Positions 8,684 to 17,392 of a stretch of DNA of 64,000 nt are shown in pieces. The notes under the pieces are model-generated. The model saw only the letters and a program-made list of their open reading frames with translations, did not search any database and was not told the origin of the DNA. Position 1 is the stretch's first letter, and each line of letters opens with the position of its first letter. The stretch spans positions 1 through 64,000 of the forward strand of contig CAVPRI010000002.1 in assembly GCA_963707835.1 (NCBI GenBank), written 5' to 3'. A program made the position numbers and the translations under genes. This DNA comes from Bog-473 sp963707835. Lineage in GTDB: Bacteria > Actinomycetota > Acidimicrobiia > Acidimicrobiales > RAAP-2.

Positions 8684-8739
8684 GGTACCGTAACAATAAC
8701 TGGTCGCCACAGCTACCACAACCACCGAAAGGAGCTGTC

Positions 8740-9324
8740 ATGTTGAAGTCATTGAGTACATCCCTCATAGTCCGGGGCCTTCTGGCTGTCGCCGTCGGCA
8801 TCGTGGCGTTGGCGTGGCCGGGGATCACCGTCTTGGCGCTGGTCATTCTGTTCGCCGTCTACGCATTCATCGCCGCCGGCATGGAGGCCGTCAAGGCCTT
8901 CAGCAGCGAAAGGGCCGGTCCCGTGATGGGTCATCTGCTGCTCGGTCTGGTCGACGTCGGCGCCGGGGTGATCGCCCTGGCCTGGCCTGGGCCAACCGCG
9001 CTGGTGCTGGTGTTGCTCGTCGGCGCGTGGGCGATGGTGGCCGGCCTGGTCGAGATCTACGCCGGCTTCGAAGTCGGCGAGTCAGCCGGAACCCGCGCCC
9101 TCTTCTTCGTGAGCGGGCTGATCTCAATCGCCTTCGGGATCGTCCTCTTCGCCCGTCCCGGCGTCGGCGCGGTGACTCTGGCCTTGCTGTTCGGCCTGTT
9201 CAACCTGGTCTACGGGTTCTGGGCGCTCATCGAAGGCATCGACCTGCGCCGGGCCCACCGCACAGTGGACTCGTTGGTCGACGAGCAGCCGGGGCAGCGC
9301 GACCAGCTAGCGTCAGTTATGTAG
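8740..9324 (+). CDS. HdeD-family (DUF308) membrane protein
   Basis: ATG at 8740 follows AAAGGAG with good spacing. The 194-residue product is nearly all membrane: six hydrophobic helices arranged as three similar hairpins, each with the family's AWPG/ARPG turn (VGIVALAWPGITVLALVILF, VIALAWPGPTALVLVLLVGA, IVLFARPGVGAVTLALLFGL). HdeD proteins are associated with acid or high-density stress in enterobacteria, but their mechanism is unknown. The short C-terminal tail (DLRRAHRTVDSLVDEQPGQR) is cytoplasmic. It has a strong sigma70-like promoter with tandem repeats and is followed by a TetR gene, so it is probably regulated by it. Confidence 0.85.
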   Translation: MLKSLSTSLIVRGLLAVAVGIVALAWPGITVLALVILFAVYAFIAAGMEAVKAFSSERAGPVMGHLLLGLVDVGAGVIALAWPGPTALVLVLLVGAWAMVAGLVEIYAGFEVGESAGTRALFFVSGLISIAFGIVLFARPGVGAVTLALLFGLFNLVYGFWALIEGIDLRRAHRTVDSLVDEQPGQRDQLASVM

Positions 9325-9357
9325 TGATCCCTCAGTAGTGATCGGGATTCCCACCCT

Positions 9358-9369
9358 GGCGGATCCGCC
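9358..9369. promoter_or_regulatory. 12-bp perfect palindrome upstream of the TetR gene
   Basis: GGCGGATCCGCC reads the same on both strands and sits 66 bases before the TetR start. Palindromes here often serve as autoregulatory operators. Its small size and GC-rich setting mean chance cannot be excluded. Confidence 0.3.
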
Positions 9370-9435
9370 CGAGTCTCGGCCGAGCGGAACCGCCGGGGTG
9401 AAACCCGTCTATGACGTCGAGAGAAGGAGGCTGAT

Positions 9436-10089
9436 GTGAGCTCGGTATCCGCGAGCACAACGGGGGGCCCGACCCGGCTGGACCGACGCAAGGCCCGGAC
9501 AAGGCAGGCACTGATCGACGCGGCGGTCCGATTGATCGCCGAAGGGCGCGGGGAACGGGCCAGCATCCAGGAGATCACCGAGGAAGCCGACGTCGGCTTC
9601 GGGTCGTTCTACAACCACTTCGAGAGCAAGGACCAGCTGTTCGAGACCGCATCGAGCGAGGTCCTCGAGCGATGGGGCCGCATGATCGACAGGGCATCCG
9701 CCGGCATCACCGACCCGGCGGAAGTTTTCTCGATATCACTGCGGCTGTCCGCCCGCCTCAGCTGGACGCATCCCGAAGTGGCCCGGTTCATCACCGGCGC
9801 CGGCCTCGACCTCCTGGAGCTACCGGGCGGCCTGGCCCCGCGTGCCTTACGGGACATCGAGGCCGGGCAAGCCGCGGGTCAGTTCAGCGTGGCTGACGCG
9901 GAGGTCGCTCTCAGCGCCGTCGCGGGCGGCCTCATCGGGTTGCTGCGCCTGCATCAGCAGCATCCCGAACGGGTCGAGGAGAGCTCGGTCGACGAGCTCG
10001 CCGAGAGCTGCCTCCGCCTGCTCGGCCTTCCAGGCGCCAAGGCCAGACGCCTGGCCCGGCTGGCGCTGCCCGCCACCGAGCCTTGGTGA
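9436..10089 (+). CDS. TetR/AcrR family transcriptional regulator
   Basis: GTG at 9436 follows AAGGAGG. The 217-residue protein has the TetR DNA-binding domain at residues 15-65: ARTRQALIDAAVRLIAEGRG leads into the helix-turn-helix ASIQEITEEADVGFGSFYNH and FESKDQLFETA. The remaining helical domain (VFSISLRLSARLSWTHPEVA and VALSAVAGGLIGLLRLHQQH) is the ligand-sensing and dimer part; the ligand is unknown. It is co-directional with HdeD upstream and with the DUF2252 gene ten bases downstream, so it likely belongs to their transcription unit. The tandem repeats in front of hdeD and the palindrome at 9358 are candidate targets. Confidence 0.9.
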   Translation: MSSVSASTTGGPTRLDRRKARTRQALIDAAVRLIAEGRGERASIQEITEEADVGFGSFYNHFESKDQLFETASSEVLERWGRMIDRASAGITDPAEVFSISLRLSARLSWTHPEVARFITGAGLDLLELPGGLAPRALRDIEAGQAAGQFSVADAEVALSAVAGGLIGLLRLHQQHPERVEESSVDELAESCLRLLGLPGAKARRLARLALPATEPW

Positions 10090-10099
10090 TGCACGCCCC

Positions 10100-11458
10100 A
10101 TGAGCCCTCCCAACGCCACGCCGAGGACTCGAGCGGAGATGCTCGAAGCCGGGCGGGCGTTGCGCGCTCGGGTTCCCCGCCGCGCTCATGGCCAATGGAC
10201 GGCGTCCCCCGGCCGTCCTGATCCGCTCGAGATCCTGTCCCGGTCCAACGCCAACCGGCTGCCCGAGCTGGTTCCCGTCCGGAACGGCCGGATGATGGCG
10301 TCGCCGTTCTCCTACTACCGGGGCTCCCCGGCAGTCATGGCCGCCGATCTGAGCCGGACACCGTCCACGGGCATTCAGTTGCAGATCTGCGGCGACGCGC
10401 ATCTTCTCAACTTCGGAACCTTCGCCACGCCCGAACGCAATCAGGTCTTCGATCTGAATGACTTCGACGAGACCCAGCCCGGACCGTGGGAATGGGACGT
10501 CAAGCGACTGGCGGCCAGCTTGGTGGTGGCGGCCAGGACGGCCGCGCTCTCCGATGCCGACGGCAGGGCCGCAGTACAGGGCTGCGCCGCGGAGTATCGG
10601 GCCGAGATGGCGAAGATGGCACAGCTTTCCGCGTTCGAGGTGTGGCACTCCCGTCTGGACGTCGAGTCGATCATCGCCGCCGCTCCCGACAGGCCGGCCC
10701 GTTCCCGTGTCGAAAAGACCGCGGCCAAGGCCCGCCAGCGCACCAGCCTGAAAGCGCTGTCCAAGCTCACAACGGTGCGCGGCGGACGCCGGGTGATCGT
10801 GGAGGATCCGCCGGTGGTGGTTCGCCTCACCGACGCCCAGCTCGAACAGGCGCAAGGCTTCGTGAAGGCCTATCTGGCCACCCTCGATCCCGACCGCGAC
10901 CTCTTGCTGGATCGCTATGAGTTCGTCGACGCCGCCCTGAAGGTGGTCGGAGTCGGAAGTGTCGGCACCCGCTGCTTCGTCGTACTGCTGGCCGGCAAGG
11001 CGGACCTCGATCCCCTGTTCCTTCAGGTCAAAGAAGCCCAGCCCTCAGTTCTCGCTTCCTACGCCGGCCGCTCCCGGTACGCCAACCAGGGCAAGCGGGT
11101 CGTGGTCGGCCAGCGCATCATGCAGGCGGCCAGCGATGTGTTCCTGGGTTGGGCCCGCGCCGGCGAATTCGACACCTACGTCCGCCAGCTGCGTGACATG
11201 AAGGGGTCGGTAGCGCTCGACGACGCCAGCGCCGACGGCCTGACGCTTTATGGGCGTCTCTGCGGCGCCGCACTGGCGCGCGCTCATGCCCGAGCCGGCC
11301 AGCCGGCCCTCCTCGCCGGCTACATGGGAAAGAGCACGGCTTTCGACGACAGCCTGGCCGCGTTCGCGGTGTCATACGCCGACCAGAACGACCGGGACTA
11401 CGAGTCATTCCTGGACGCGATCCGATCCGGTCGAGTGCCAGCTGAGCCGACACGTTGA
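10100..11458 (+). CDS. DUF2252 family protein (kinase-fold)
   Basis: I start at the ATG at 10100, ten bases after the TetR stop, giving 452 residues, the usual family length. Recognisable blocks are RMMASPFSYYRGSPAVMAAD, ICGDAHLLNFGTFATPERNQ and VFDLNDFDETQPGPWEWDVK, followed by GVGSVGTRCFVVLLAG and LCGAALARAHARAG. The G-D-x-H-x-x-N-F and D-x-N-D-F-D motifs resemble the catalytic and metal-binding loops of aminoglycoside-phosphotransferase-like kinases, which is why the fold is thought to be kinase-like; no substrate is established. It forms a unit with HdeD and TetR upstream. The next gene is on the opposite strand. Confidence 0.85.
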   Translation: MSPPNATPRTRAEMLEAGRALRARVPRRAHGQWTASPGRPDPLEILSRSNANRLPELVPVRNGRMMASPFSYYRGSPAVMAADLSRTPSTGIQLQICGDAHLLNFGTFATPERNQVFDLNDFDETQPGPWEWDVKRLAASLVVAARTAALSDADGRAAVQGCAAEYRAEMAKMAQLSAFEVWHSRLDVESIIAAAPDRPARSRVEKTAAKARQRTSLKALSKLTTVRGGRRVIVEDPPVVVRLTDAQLEQAQGFVKAYLATLDPDRDLLLDRYEFVDAALKVVGVGSVGTRCFVVLLAGKADLDPLFLQVKEAQPSVLASYAGRSRYANQGKRVVVGQRIMQAASDVFLGWARAGEFDTYVRQLRDMKGSVALDDASADGLTLYGRLCGAALARAHARAGQPALLAGYMGKSTAFDDSLAAFAVSYADQNDRDYESFLDAIRSGRVPAEPTR

Positions 11459-11613
11459 TCGCAAGCAGGCGTTCGTCGGGCCTCGAGGTCGGTGCGAGGC
11501 GGCCGCGACGGCGCTCCGGACCCCTTCTGGCGGCTTCCGATGGTGATGAAGTCCAACCAAGGCATCCAGGCCGGCCGGAACCCGGCCGGCTCCGTCCATT
11601 GTGTCCACCGGGA

Positions 11614-12855
11614 TCATGGTGAGTGCGTTTCGGGAGGCACGGCGATCGGTGCTTCGCCATTTTCGACGATGCCGTCCGGCGCCGTCGCCCTCCAGATCTC
11701 GACGATCACCACCTGGATCGAGGCAGCAATCGGGACGGCGAGGAGTACGGCCACGAAACCGCCGAACAGGCCGCCCAACCAACTCCCGATATCCGCACCG
11801 ACAAGAACGGCCGCGAAGACTACGAGTGGATTGATCTTGACGGTCCGAGCCATGACGACCGGGTTCAAGAAATGGTTCTCCAAGAACGTATAGACGAGGA
11901 AGACGACGAGCGTGACGAGCCCTGCGGTGAACGAATGCGCAAGGGCAAAGAGCACCGTCGGGATGCCCGCCAGCGCCCCACCGATTTGCGGAAGGAAGTC
12001 GACGAGGGCAACCCAGAGCCCGAAGAGGAGGGCGTAGGGCACACCAAGGACGGCGAGAGTGACGAAGATCACCGTGCCCGCGATCAGAGAAGTGAGGAAG
12101 TCCCCTAACACGAACCCGGAGATCGATGCACTCACTTTGCCGCCGATCGCCGCGTATCTGGCAGCCCGTTCGGGGGCCATTATGCCCAGAAGGCCGGTAC
12201 GGATCTTCGGAGCCTCGACGAGGAGCAAGATGACGAACGCGAAGGTCGCCGCGAGCTCAGCCAGGATCGCAAACGCGCCCTTGCCCAGGGCCAAGGCCGG
12301 TTTGCCCAGGCTCTCCGCGAAGCTGATGATCTTGGGTGAGTTCTTCTGCACCCAGGCCTCAACGTGGTACTTGCGAACGAGATGACCGATCCAGCCCTTC
12401 CCGTGTTGCGCCTTGTCCACATAGACAGGCAGCGCATTCGCAAAATGGGTGAGGCCATTGACCAGGGGGTAGCCGAACGCGAAGGCCAGACCTCCGAAGA
12501 TGAGTAGGGAGAAGATCGTCACGATGGCGACGGCAGTACCCCGACGCCGTATCTTCCACCGCTGCAAGGCCACGACCGCAGGGTTCAGGACGAGTGCCAC
12601 GAACGATCCGACCACCACGAGCAGCACGACGTCGCGGAGGCGGTAGAGGAGTTGGCCCGCCAGATAGACGGCGACGACGATTGCAACCGTCACCAGGATC
12701 GTGCGCAACGGAACGACTCTCAGGTCGGCCCATCGGACAATCCGCGCCCATCTGGAAGACGTGCTTCCAGATGCCAGGCTCGACTCCTTAGATGGCATTG
12801 ATGCCTCGCTCCGGTTGGAGACCAGCGATTGCTTGCGGGGACATTTCGTCCCCAC
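11614..12855 (-). CDS. AI-2E family transporter
   Basis: A 413-residue membrane protein with the layout of the AI-2E (TqsA/PerM) family. A polar N-terminus is followed by two helices (IVVAVYLAGQLLYRLRDVVL and the next), the long periplasmic or re-entrant middle (YVDKAQHGKGWIGHLVRKYH), then a cluster of helices with GVPYALLFGLWVALVDFLPQ, IGGALAGIPTVLFALAHSF and ENHFLNPVVMARTVKINPLV. The last carries the conserved E-N/L-x-P-x-V signature. Members include AI-2 exporters and sodium/proton antiporters, so the substrate is open. The ATG at 12798 (MPSKESS) is an alternative start. No partner gene is evident. Confidence 0.88.
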   Translation of the reverse strand: MGTKCPRKQSLVSNRSEASMPSKESSLASGSTSSRWARIVRWADLRVVPLRTILVTVAIVVAVYLAGQLLYRLRDVVLLVVVGSFVALVLNPAVVALQRWKIRRRGTAVAIVTIFSLLIFGGLAFAFGYPLVNGLTHFANALPVYVDKAQHGKGWIGHLVRKYHVEAWVQKNSPKIISFAESLGKPALALGKGAFAILAELAATFAFVILLLVEAPKIRTGLLGIMAPERAARYAAIGGKVSASISGFVLGDFLTSLIAGTVIFVTLAVLGVPYALLFGLWVALVDFLPQIGGALAGIPTVLFALAHSFTAGLVTLVVFLVYTFLENHFLNPVVMARTVKINPLVVFAAVLVGADIGSWLGGLFGGFVAVLLAVPIAASIQVVIVEIWRATAPDGIVENGEAPIAVPPETHSP

Positions 12856-13084
12856 AATTCATGATGTCGGTATGAGCCCGGATGTACCCGTCTGTGCTCC
12901 TCGATGGTGCGATCAACTCGGGTCACCTTCTAAGAGAATTGCTCCGAAAAGGTTAACTCCCCCTCTGTCGCGTCTGTGTGATCCGCGAGCGCGCAGACCA
13001 AGCGCGTGGGGTACCGAACCGCCCGTGAGCGGCGGAGCCGTCATGGCGACGGATCCCAGCTTGAACGTGAAGGATGCATACCGC
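12856..13084. other. Spacer without gene
   Basis: I see no coding signal. It lies in front of the minus-strand AI-2E gene and the plus-strand universal-stress-protein stump, so their promoters are expected here, but none is distinct. Confidence 0.4.
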
Positions 13085-13254
13085 ATGCGTCGGATCGTTA
13101 TCGGCATCGACGGCTCGGACGGCGCTTGCACACTGTCCGGTGGTAGTTCCGCGCGATGAGGGCTAGGGACAACACCAAGCGGAGGCCTACGCCGAAGCGC
13201 ATGAGGCGATCGATCAGCTCGGGCGACTAGCCGACGTCGGGCGCTGCACCTGAG
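13085..13254 (+). pseudogene. Universal stress protein fragment
   Basis: ATG at 13085 gives MRRIVIGIDGSDGACTLSGG, matching the N-terminal strand and first loop of UspA-type proteins (the I-D-G-S start). The frame closes after 25 codons. In another frame a helical segment QAEAYAEAHEAIDQLGRLAD follows and ends at a TGA near 13252. The ATP-binding G-x2-G-x9-G-S/T motif and most of the fold are missing. It is a remnant; whether the second segment belonged to the same gene is uncertain. Confidence 0.4.
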
Positions 13255-13527
13255 TGCCCCATATTTGTGGCTGCCGAAAGCCTGGAGTTGCTACTACCTT
13301 GCTACTCAAGTCAGTGGACTGGGTTGTTCTCAGCCGAACTAGGCGGACGACTCATCTCACCGGAACAGGGCCTATGGATACGGGCGCCGTCCTGCGGACA
13401 CTCATCGGAATACCTCACGAGCTTGAGCAGGGCACCCGACCCACCGGCCTGGCGTTCGGGAGGCACCCACCTTTCCGTGATGAGCCGGCCCGGTGTGAAG
13501 AGGAGCCCGTATTTCGCCCCAAGCGAA
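13255..13527. other. Spacer without recognisable gene
   Basis: Open frames on both strands overlap here but none has family motifs or a plausible start signal. Nothing further seen. Confidence 0.35.
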
Positions 13528-14031
13528 TCACTTTGACCCGATGAACGTACAGGCAGTCGGCGAGTGGACCAGGGGCAGGTAGGCCTGGCACCCCTCAAAG
13601 GTCAGGGTGTCGACTCCGATACCAATCCGGAGGGCATTGGGCACTGAGGACACCGTCTGTGTCGCCGAGCCGGGTGCCGCCACATTGGTCGGCGTGGCCG
13701 CCGCGCTCTGTCCCGCGACCGTGCCCCTGAAGTCGAGCACATGCGAGGTCGTTCCGTCCTGATAGACGAAGTTCACGGCGCCGTCGAACTGCGTGTTCTC
13801 AGCGGAGCTGATCGTGATGAGGTAGTGCGGCGTACCCGATGTACCCGCGGGCGCATAGGTCCCCGTGGCCACGGCCGCCGCCGGAGCGATGGCCGTGGTC
13901 GAGGTTGCGGGCTGACTCGACGATGACGATCCGCAAGCGGCTAACCCCAAAGCGCCGACCACGATTGCCATAGGCCCAACGATCCTTAGGGCTCTCCGTT
14001 GCTGAGTGGAGAACTGGAGGAAGTTGTTCAC
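13528..14031 (-). CDS. Hypothetical secreted lipoprotein
   Basis: Start taken at the GTG at 14031 (VNNFLQFSTQQRRALRIVGP), which places a proper signal peptide at the N-terminus. A basic stretch, a hydrophobic core (AIVVGALGLA) and a lipobox ALGLAACGS follow, so the mature protein would be lipidated on Cys and anchored outside the membrane. A Ser/Ala/Thr-rich linker follows, then a compact domain with strands (HYLITISSAENTQFDGAVNF, SHVLDFRGTVAGQ, RIGIGVDTLTFEGCQAYLPL) and two further Cys residues that may form a disulfide. About 167 residues. No family recognised. A 46-base element that recurs at 25806 lies just upstream. Confidence 0.7.
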   Translation of the reverse strand: MNNFLQFSTQQRRALRIVGPMAIVVGALGLAACGSSSSSQPATSTTAIAPAAAVATGTYAPAGTSGTPHYLITISSAENTQFDGAVNFVYQDGTTSHVLDFRGTVAGQSAAATPTNVAAPGSATQTVSSVPNALRIGIGVDTLTFEGCQAYLPLVHSPTACTFIGSK

Positions 14032-14079
14032 GGTCTCGTCATTCTGATGGATGGAAGGGGTGATCCATCTCCGTCGCCC

Positions 14080-14125
14080 TGCCCCACTCGTGCCGCAGGG
14101 TGGGGCCCGATCCCGGCGGTCGGGG
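14080..14125. repeat. Dispersed 46-bp element, copy 1
   Basis: Matches 25806-25851 in the same orientation at 37 of 46 positions without gaps. The strongest block is TCGTGCCGCAGGGTGG. Within it TGCCCCA can pair with TGGGGC across the loop. Both copies lie just upstream of a minus-strand gene. Confidence 0.5.
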
Positions 14126-14167
14126 AGGCCTATGGGCCAGCCAAATACCGGATCGAGGCTGAGCACG

Positions 14168-14190
14168 GCTACGGCTCACAGAGCCGTAGC
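14168..14190. terminator. Strong perfect hairpin
   Basis: GCTACGGCTC (14168-14177) and GAGCCGTAGC (14181-14190) form a perfect 10-bp stem with an ACA loop. It begins ten bases after the minus-strand stop of the small gene at 14200 and so most likely ends its transcript, although no long U-tract follows. Confidence 0.5.
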
Positions 14191-14199
14191 GCAGGCCTT

Positions 14200-14376
14200 T
14201 CAGGAACGAAGCGGAATGGTCGCCAGGGGATGCCGACGTTGGCGTTCGGCAGCGAGGTTGTGAAGTTCCCGGTGCAGCGCCAGACGCTTATCCGTGTCAC
14301 GGGTACGGTCGAGGTCTGCACGTAAGGCGTCGTACCGCTCCACGAGCGCTCTGTCGTTCAGGCCGGAAACATCCAT
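14200..14376 (-). CDS. Small helical hypothetical protein, 58 residues
   Basis: ATG at 14376 encodes MDVSGLNDRALVERYDALRA and continues DLDRTRDTDKRLALHREL to a basic tail. The charge pattern suggests one long amphipathic helix or a helical pair. The frame stays open upstream, but that extension is not protein-like. The strong hairpin directly after the stop supports a real transcript end. There is no clear Shine-Dalgarno sequence and no known family. Confidence 0.4.
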   Translation of the reverse strand: MDVSGLNDRALVERYDALRADLDRTRDTDKRLALHRELHNLAAERQRRHPLATIPLRS

Positions 14377-14664
14377 GTTCTCAACGCTACGCCGAGCAGG
14401 GTTCGTAATCGCGGATAGGCACCGGCCAGCGAGTCCTTGCGGGGCCGGAAATCGTCCCCGAAGGTCATGACCGATGCTGCCCACGATGAGGGCAGGGGAG
14501 CTCAGACGACACGTCGGTGTCCCCGTCCGACTGCTTAATCGCTGAATGCCGTTCTTCCGACACCACTGAATGTGCAAATTCCTGTCTGACGACGGAGAGT
14601 TCTTGCCGGTGATTTTGATGCCCTCGTATGATCGCAGAGTTGACAATCACAACGAGGAGGATCG

Positions 14665-15084
14665 ATGGACCACATGGCGAGCCTGCGACGTTTTTACGAA
14701 TTGATCAACAATGGTGATGTCGAAGGGGCTGGTGATCTGCTAGCTGATGACTTCATTGAACATGAGGTTGCCCCTGGTCTGTCTGGTACGAAATCCGGAA
14801 CCAAGGAACTCTTTAGAATGATGATCGCGGCATTCCCCGACTTGCGATTCGATGCGAAAGACCTCCTGGCGGATGGCAGCAAGGTTGTCGGCCGGGCAAT
14901 GGTGACAGGAACCAACACGGGCAGCTTTATGGGAATGCCAGCAACAGACAAGGCTGTCAACATTCAGGCAATCGACATCGTTGACTTTGGTGAAGATGGT
15001 TTGGCCCGTGAACACTGGGGCGTCATGGACATGATGTCGATGATGCAGCAGCTTGGTCTCGCGCCCGAAGGTCCGCCCGATTAG
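14665..15084 (+). CDS. SnoaL-like / ester cyclase family protein
   Basis: ATG at 14665 follows ACGAGGAGG. The 139-residue product is a single SnoaL-like (NTF2-fold) domain: HMASLRRFYELINNGDVEGA, DDFIEHEVAPGLSGTKSGTK (with the family's F-x-x-H pair), FRMMIAAFPDLRFDAKDLLA, VVGRAMVTGTNTGSFMGMPA and a closing ALDIVDFGEDG-like segment. Members range from polyketide cyclases to small-molecule isomerases and many of unknown role, so no reaction is assigned. Base composition is visibly less GC-rich than its neighbours, which suggests separate acquisition. It stands alone. Confidence 0.85.
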   Translation: MDHMASLRRFYELINNGDVEGAGDLLADDFIEHEVAPGLSGTKSGTKELFRMMIAAFPDLRFDAKDLLADGSKVVGRAMVTGTNTGSFMGMPATDKAVNIQAIDIVDFGEDGLAREHWGVMDMMSMMQQLGLAPEGPPD

Positions 15085-15642
15085 GTTCCGGTCGAGTCGT
15101 TGTTTGTCGGCTCACACCGTCCACCGTCCCGGCCAAAGGGGGGCGTGTCACCGCTGACGCCCAACCAACGGCCACAGTCTGTTCGGCTTTGGTCGGATTG
15201 TTGCTCATTCCTAATGCAGATCGAACCGACGACAACCTTCAGACAGTCGTGATCAGCGACACGGACAAGGGCTTGTTCATTTCGGGTATCAACGCTCCAA
15301 CGTTCGTCGGCGCCTCTTGGGCACGAATCTGCCGGGTTGGAGCAGCGAGCCATCAACGCTGGCTGTATCTCACTCGGACTGGTCTCTCTCAATGCATCGG
15401 CCGGTCCAATCGCAGAACGCCTCGCTTCAAAACGCCGGATCAAGAAAGACGAACTGTCCAGGCACGATTTCTTCGTACGACCAGAGGACTGCGACACCAT
15501 GGCTATTACAGACTCGGTTGCACGATTGGGAGTTCCATCGGACCGCCTACCGTAGAGATTCTGTTGTCTTGACACTCGTGCCGGAGTGCCCCACCGTCCC
15601 CGCGGTCTGGGATGGTCGTGAGCTGCAGGCCACACACGGGCG
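15085..15642. other. Gene-poor stretch with fragments of an unknown coding sequence
   Basis: Two plus-strand segments look protein-like but are in different frames: RTDDNLQTVVISDTDKGLFI (from about 15220) and, from about 15337, INAGCISLGLVSLNASAGPI continuing ERLASKRRIKKDELSRHDFF to a stop at 15555. Joined by a frameshift they would make a protein of about 120 residues. I do not recognise a family; it is either a decayed gene or a damaged reading. Confidence 0.3.
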
Positions 15643-17088
15643 TCATACCGTGGCGCTGTCCGTGGTTTCGGTGGCCTCGTCGGAAACGCCGTCGCCCCGG
15701 GTCGGGGCGATCGGTGCGATGCCCGTCGATGGGGCCTCGACGGACGGCGCCTGCCCCGAGGGTACGAACCATATGCAGACCAGTGCGCCGACGACCACGC
15801 CCGCCGCGGCCACCGCGAAGCCGAGGCGGTAGCCGCCGGTCAGGGAGTGCGAGGCCGAGCTCCCGGTGGCCAGCAAGGCGCGCGTGCGGTTGGTAGACAC
15901 GACACCGAGAACGGCGACACAGAGCGCGGCGGACACTGTTTGGCTCACGTTGATGATGCCCGATCCCATTCCGGCGTCCGGTTTGGGGATACGGGCCAAG
16001 CCGATGTTTAGCAAGGGGGTGAGGGCCATGGAGCTGCCCACCCCCAGCAGGAGCATGGCACCGAACAGCTGGGGGAAGTACGTCGTCGCGGGTGTGGCCA
16101 GGGCAAAGAGGACGAGGCCGGCGAAGATTTGGGCGCACCCCACCAGCGCGGTCGGTTTGGCCCGAAACACCCGCATGAGCCGGTTGGTCAACCCGAGCGA
16201 CATGGCGGCCAGGGTCAGGGTCTGGGGGAGGAAGGCCAGTCCGGTTTCGATCGGGCTGAGATGGAGCAGGTGCTGGAGGAAGAGGACGCCGAGAAAACCC
16301 GAGCTGAAGATGCCCATGGCATTGAATGCCCTGGACAAGCTGCTTGAGCCAAGCCCCCGAGAGCGTAGGACCCGCATGGGCATGATCGGCGTGGCGAGCC
16401 GGGTCTCGAGCACGAAGAAGACCATCAGGGCGGCCACGGCGGCCACGCCGAAGATCAGGGTGTGACCCGATTTCCAGCCGTACTGAGTGGAGGTGACGAT
16501 GGCGTAGATGAGGAGCATCAGTCCCACCGTGACCAGCAATGCCCCTCCGATGTCGACGCCGGCCGCCATGCCGGACCCTTCGTTCTCCTCGAGGAGGACG
16601 AAAGCGAGGGCGAACGTCGCCACGCCCACCGGGAGGTTGATGAAGAAGATCCAGTGCCAGCTCAGCGCCTGGGTGAGAATGCCGCCGAGGAGGAGCCCGA
16701 CGGAGCTGCCGCCGATTGCCACCGCGATGTAGGTGCTGAGGGCCCGGGCGCGCTCGCGCAGGTCAGGGAATTCGTGGACGACGAGGGCCAGCACGACCGA
16801 CGCCGTGAGGGCGGCGCCCGCGCCTTGCGCGAAGCGCGACGCGACCAGCATCCCCTGGCTGTCGGAGAAGCCGCAGAGCGCGGAGGAGGCGGTGAACAGG
16901 GCCACGCCGGCCAGGAAGACCCTCTTTCGGCCGACAAGGTCGCCTAACCTCCCCGCCAGGAGCAACAAGCCGGCGTAGGTGATCAGATAGGCGTCGATGA
17001 CCCAGGCCAGACTGGCCTGGGTGAAGTGGAGGCTGCGCTGGATTGTGGGCAGCGCCACGTTGACGATCGTTGCGTCGACCACCGTCAT
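15643..17088 (-). CDS. MFS drug exporter, DHA2 (14-TM) family
   Basis: A 481-residue transporter. The DHA2 signature around TM1 (TVVDATIVNVALPTIQRS), motif A (GRLGDLVGRKRVFLAG) and motif C-like GGSSVGLLLGGILTQ are visible, followed by the usual set of helices to VAAAGVVVGALVCIWFVP. It probably exports drugs or metabolites by proton exchange. The first ATG (17088) lies inside TM1. Upstream in the same frame LGRVGVVCAGVTM continues the helix as expected, but no start codon occurs before a TGA at 17140-17142. So the true N-terminus is either lost to a frameshift or uses a rare start. No regulator gene is adjacent except the XRE gene beyond a 300-base gap. Confidence 0.88.
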   Translation of the reverse strand: MTVVDATIVNVALPTIQRSLHFTQASLAWVIDAYLITYAGLLLLAGRLGDLVGRKRVFLAGVALFTASSALCGFSDSQGMLVASRFAQGAGAALTASVVLALVVHEFPDLRERARALSTYIAVAIGGSSVGLLLGGILTQALSWHWIFFINLPVGVATFALAFVLLEENEGSGMAAGVDIGGALLVTVGLMLLIYAIVTSTQYGWKSGHTLIFGVAAVAALMVFFVLETRLATPIMPMRVLRSRGLGSSSLSRAFNAMGIFSSGFLGVLFLQHLLHLSPIETGLAFLPQTLTLAAMSLGLTNRLMRVFRAKPTALVGCAQIFAGLVLFALATPATTYFPQLFGAMLLLGVGSSMALTPLLNIGLARIPKPDAGMGSGIINVSQTVSAALCVAVLGVVSTNRTRALLATGSSASHSLTGGYRLGFAVAAAGVVVGALVCIWFVPSGQAPSVEAPSTGIAPIAPTRGDGVSDEATETTDSATV

Positions 17089-17392
17089 GGTGACCCCCGC
17101 GCATACGACCCCGACGCGACCCAGCGGCGTGCGTGAGCGTCAGAAGGCACTCCGATTGAGGGTAATCACTCGTACCGGCTCGGTACACTCCCGTTCTCCG
17201 TCTCTCTGTCCGGCTTCCGGCGGCCCCTCCTGCTTCCCGCTTCTGTGGCACTTCTCACCCAATGGACCATCAAGCGGTATTTCTCGTCGAGGGGGGTGCC
17301 ACCGAAGTGCCTGTCGGTCGGCGGCAGTTAGCCGACTGCAAGCGCCGTCCTCTCGCTAACGCTCCCACTCGCGGCGAACTGTGGCAGGTCAG
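17089..17392. other. Spacer containing the lost N-terminus of the MFS gene
   Basis: The first 50 bases extend the MFS transmembrane helix 1 in frame. The rest carries no gene I can support, and I see no terminator for the XRE gene that ends to its right. Confidence 0.4.
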
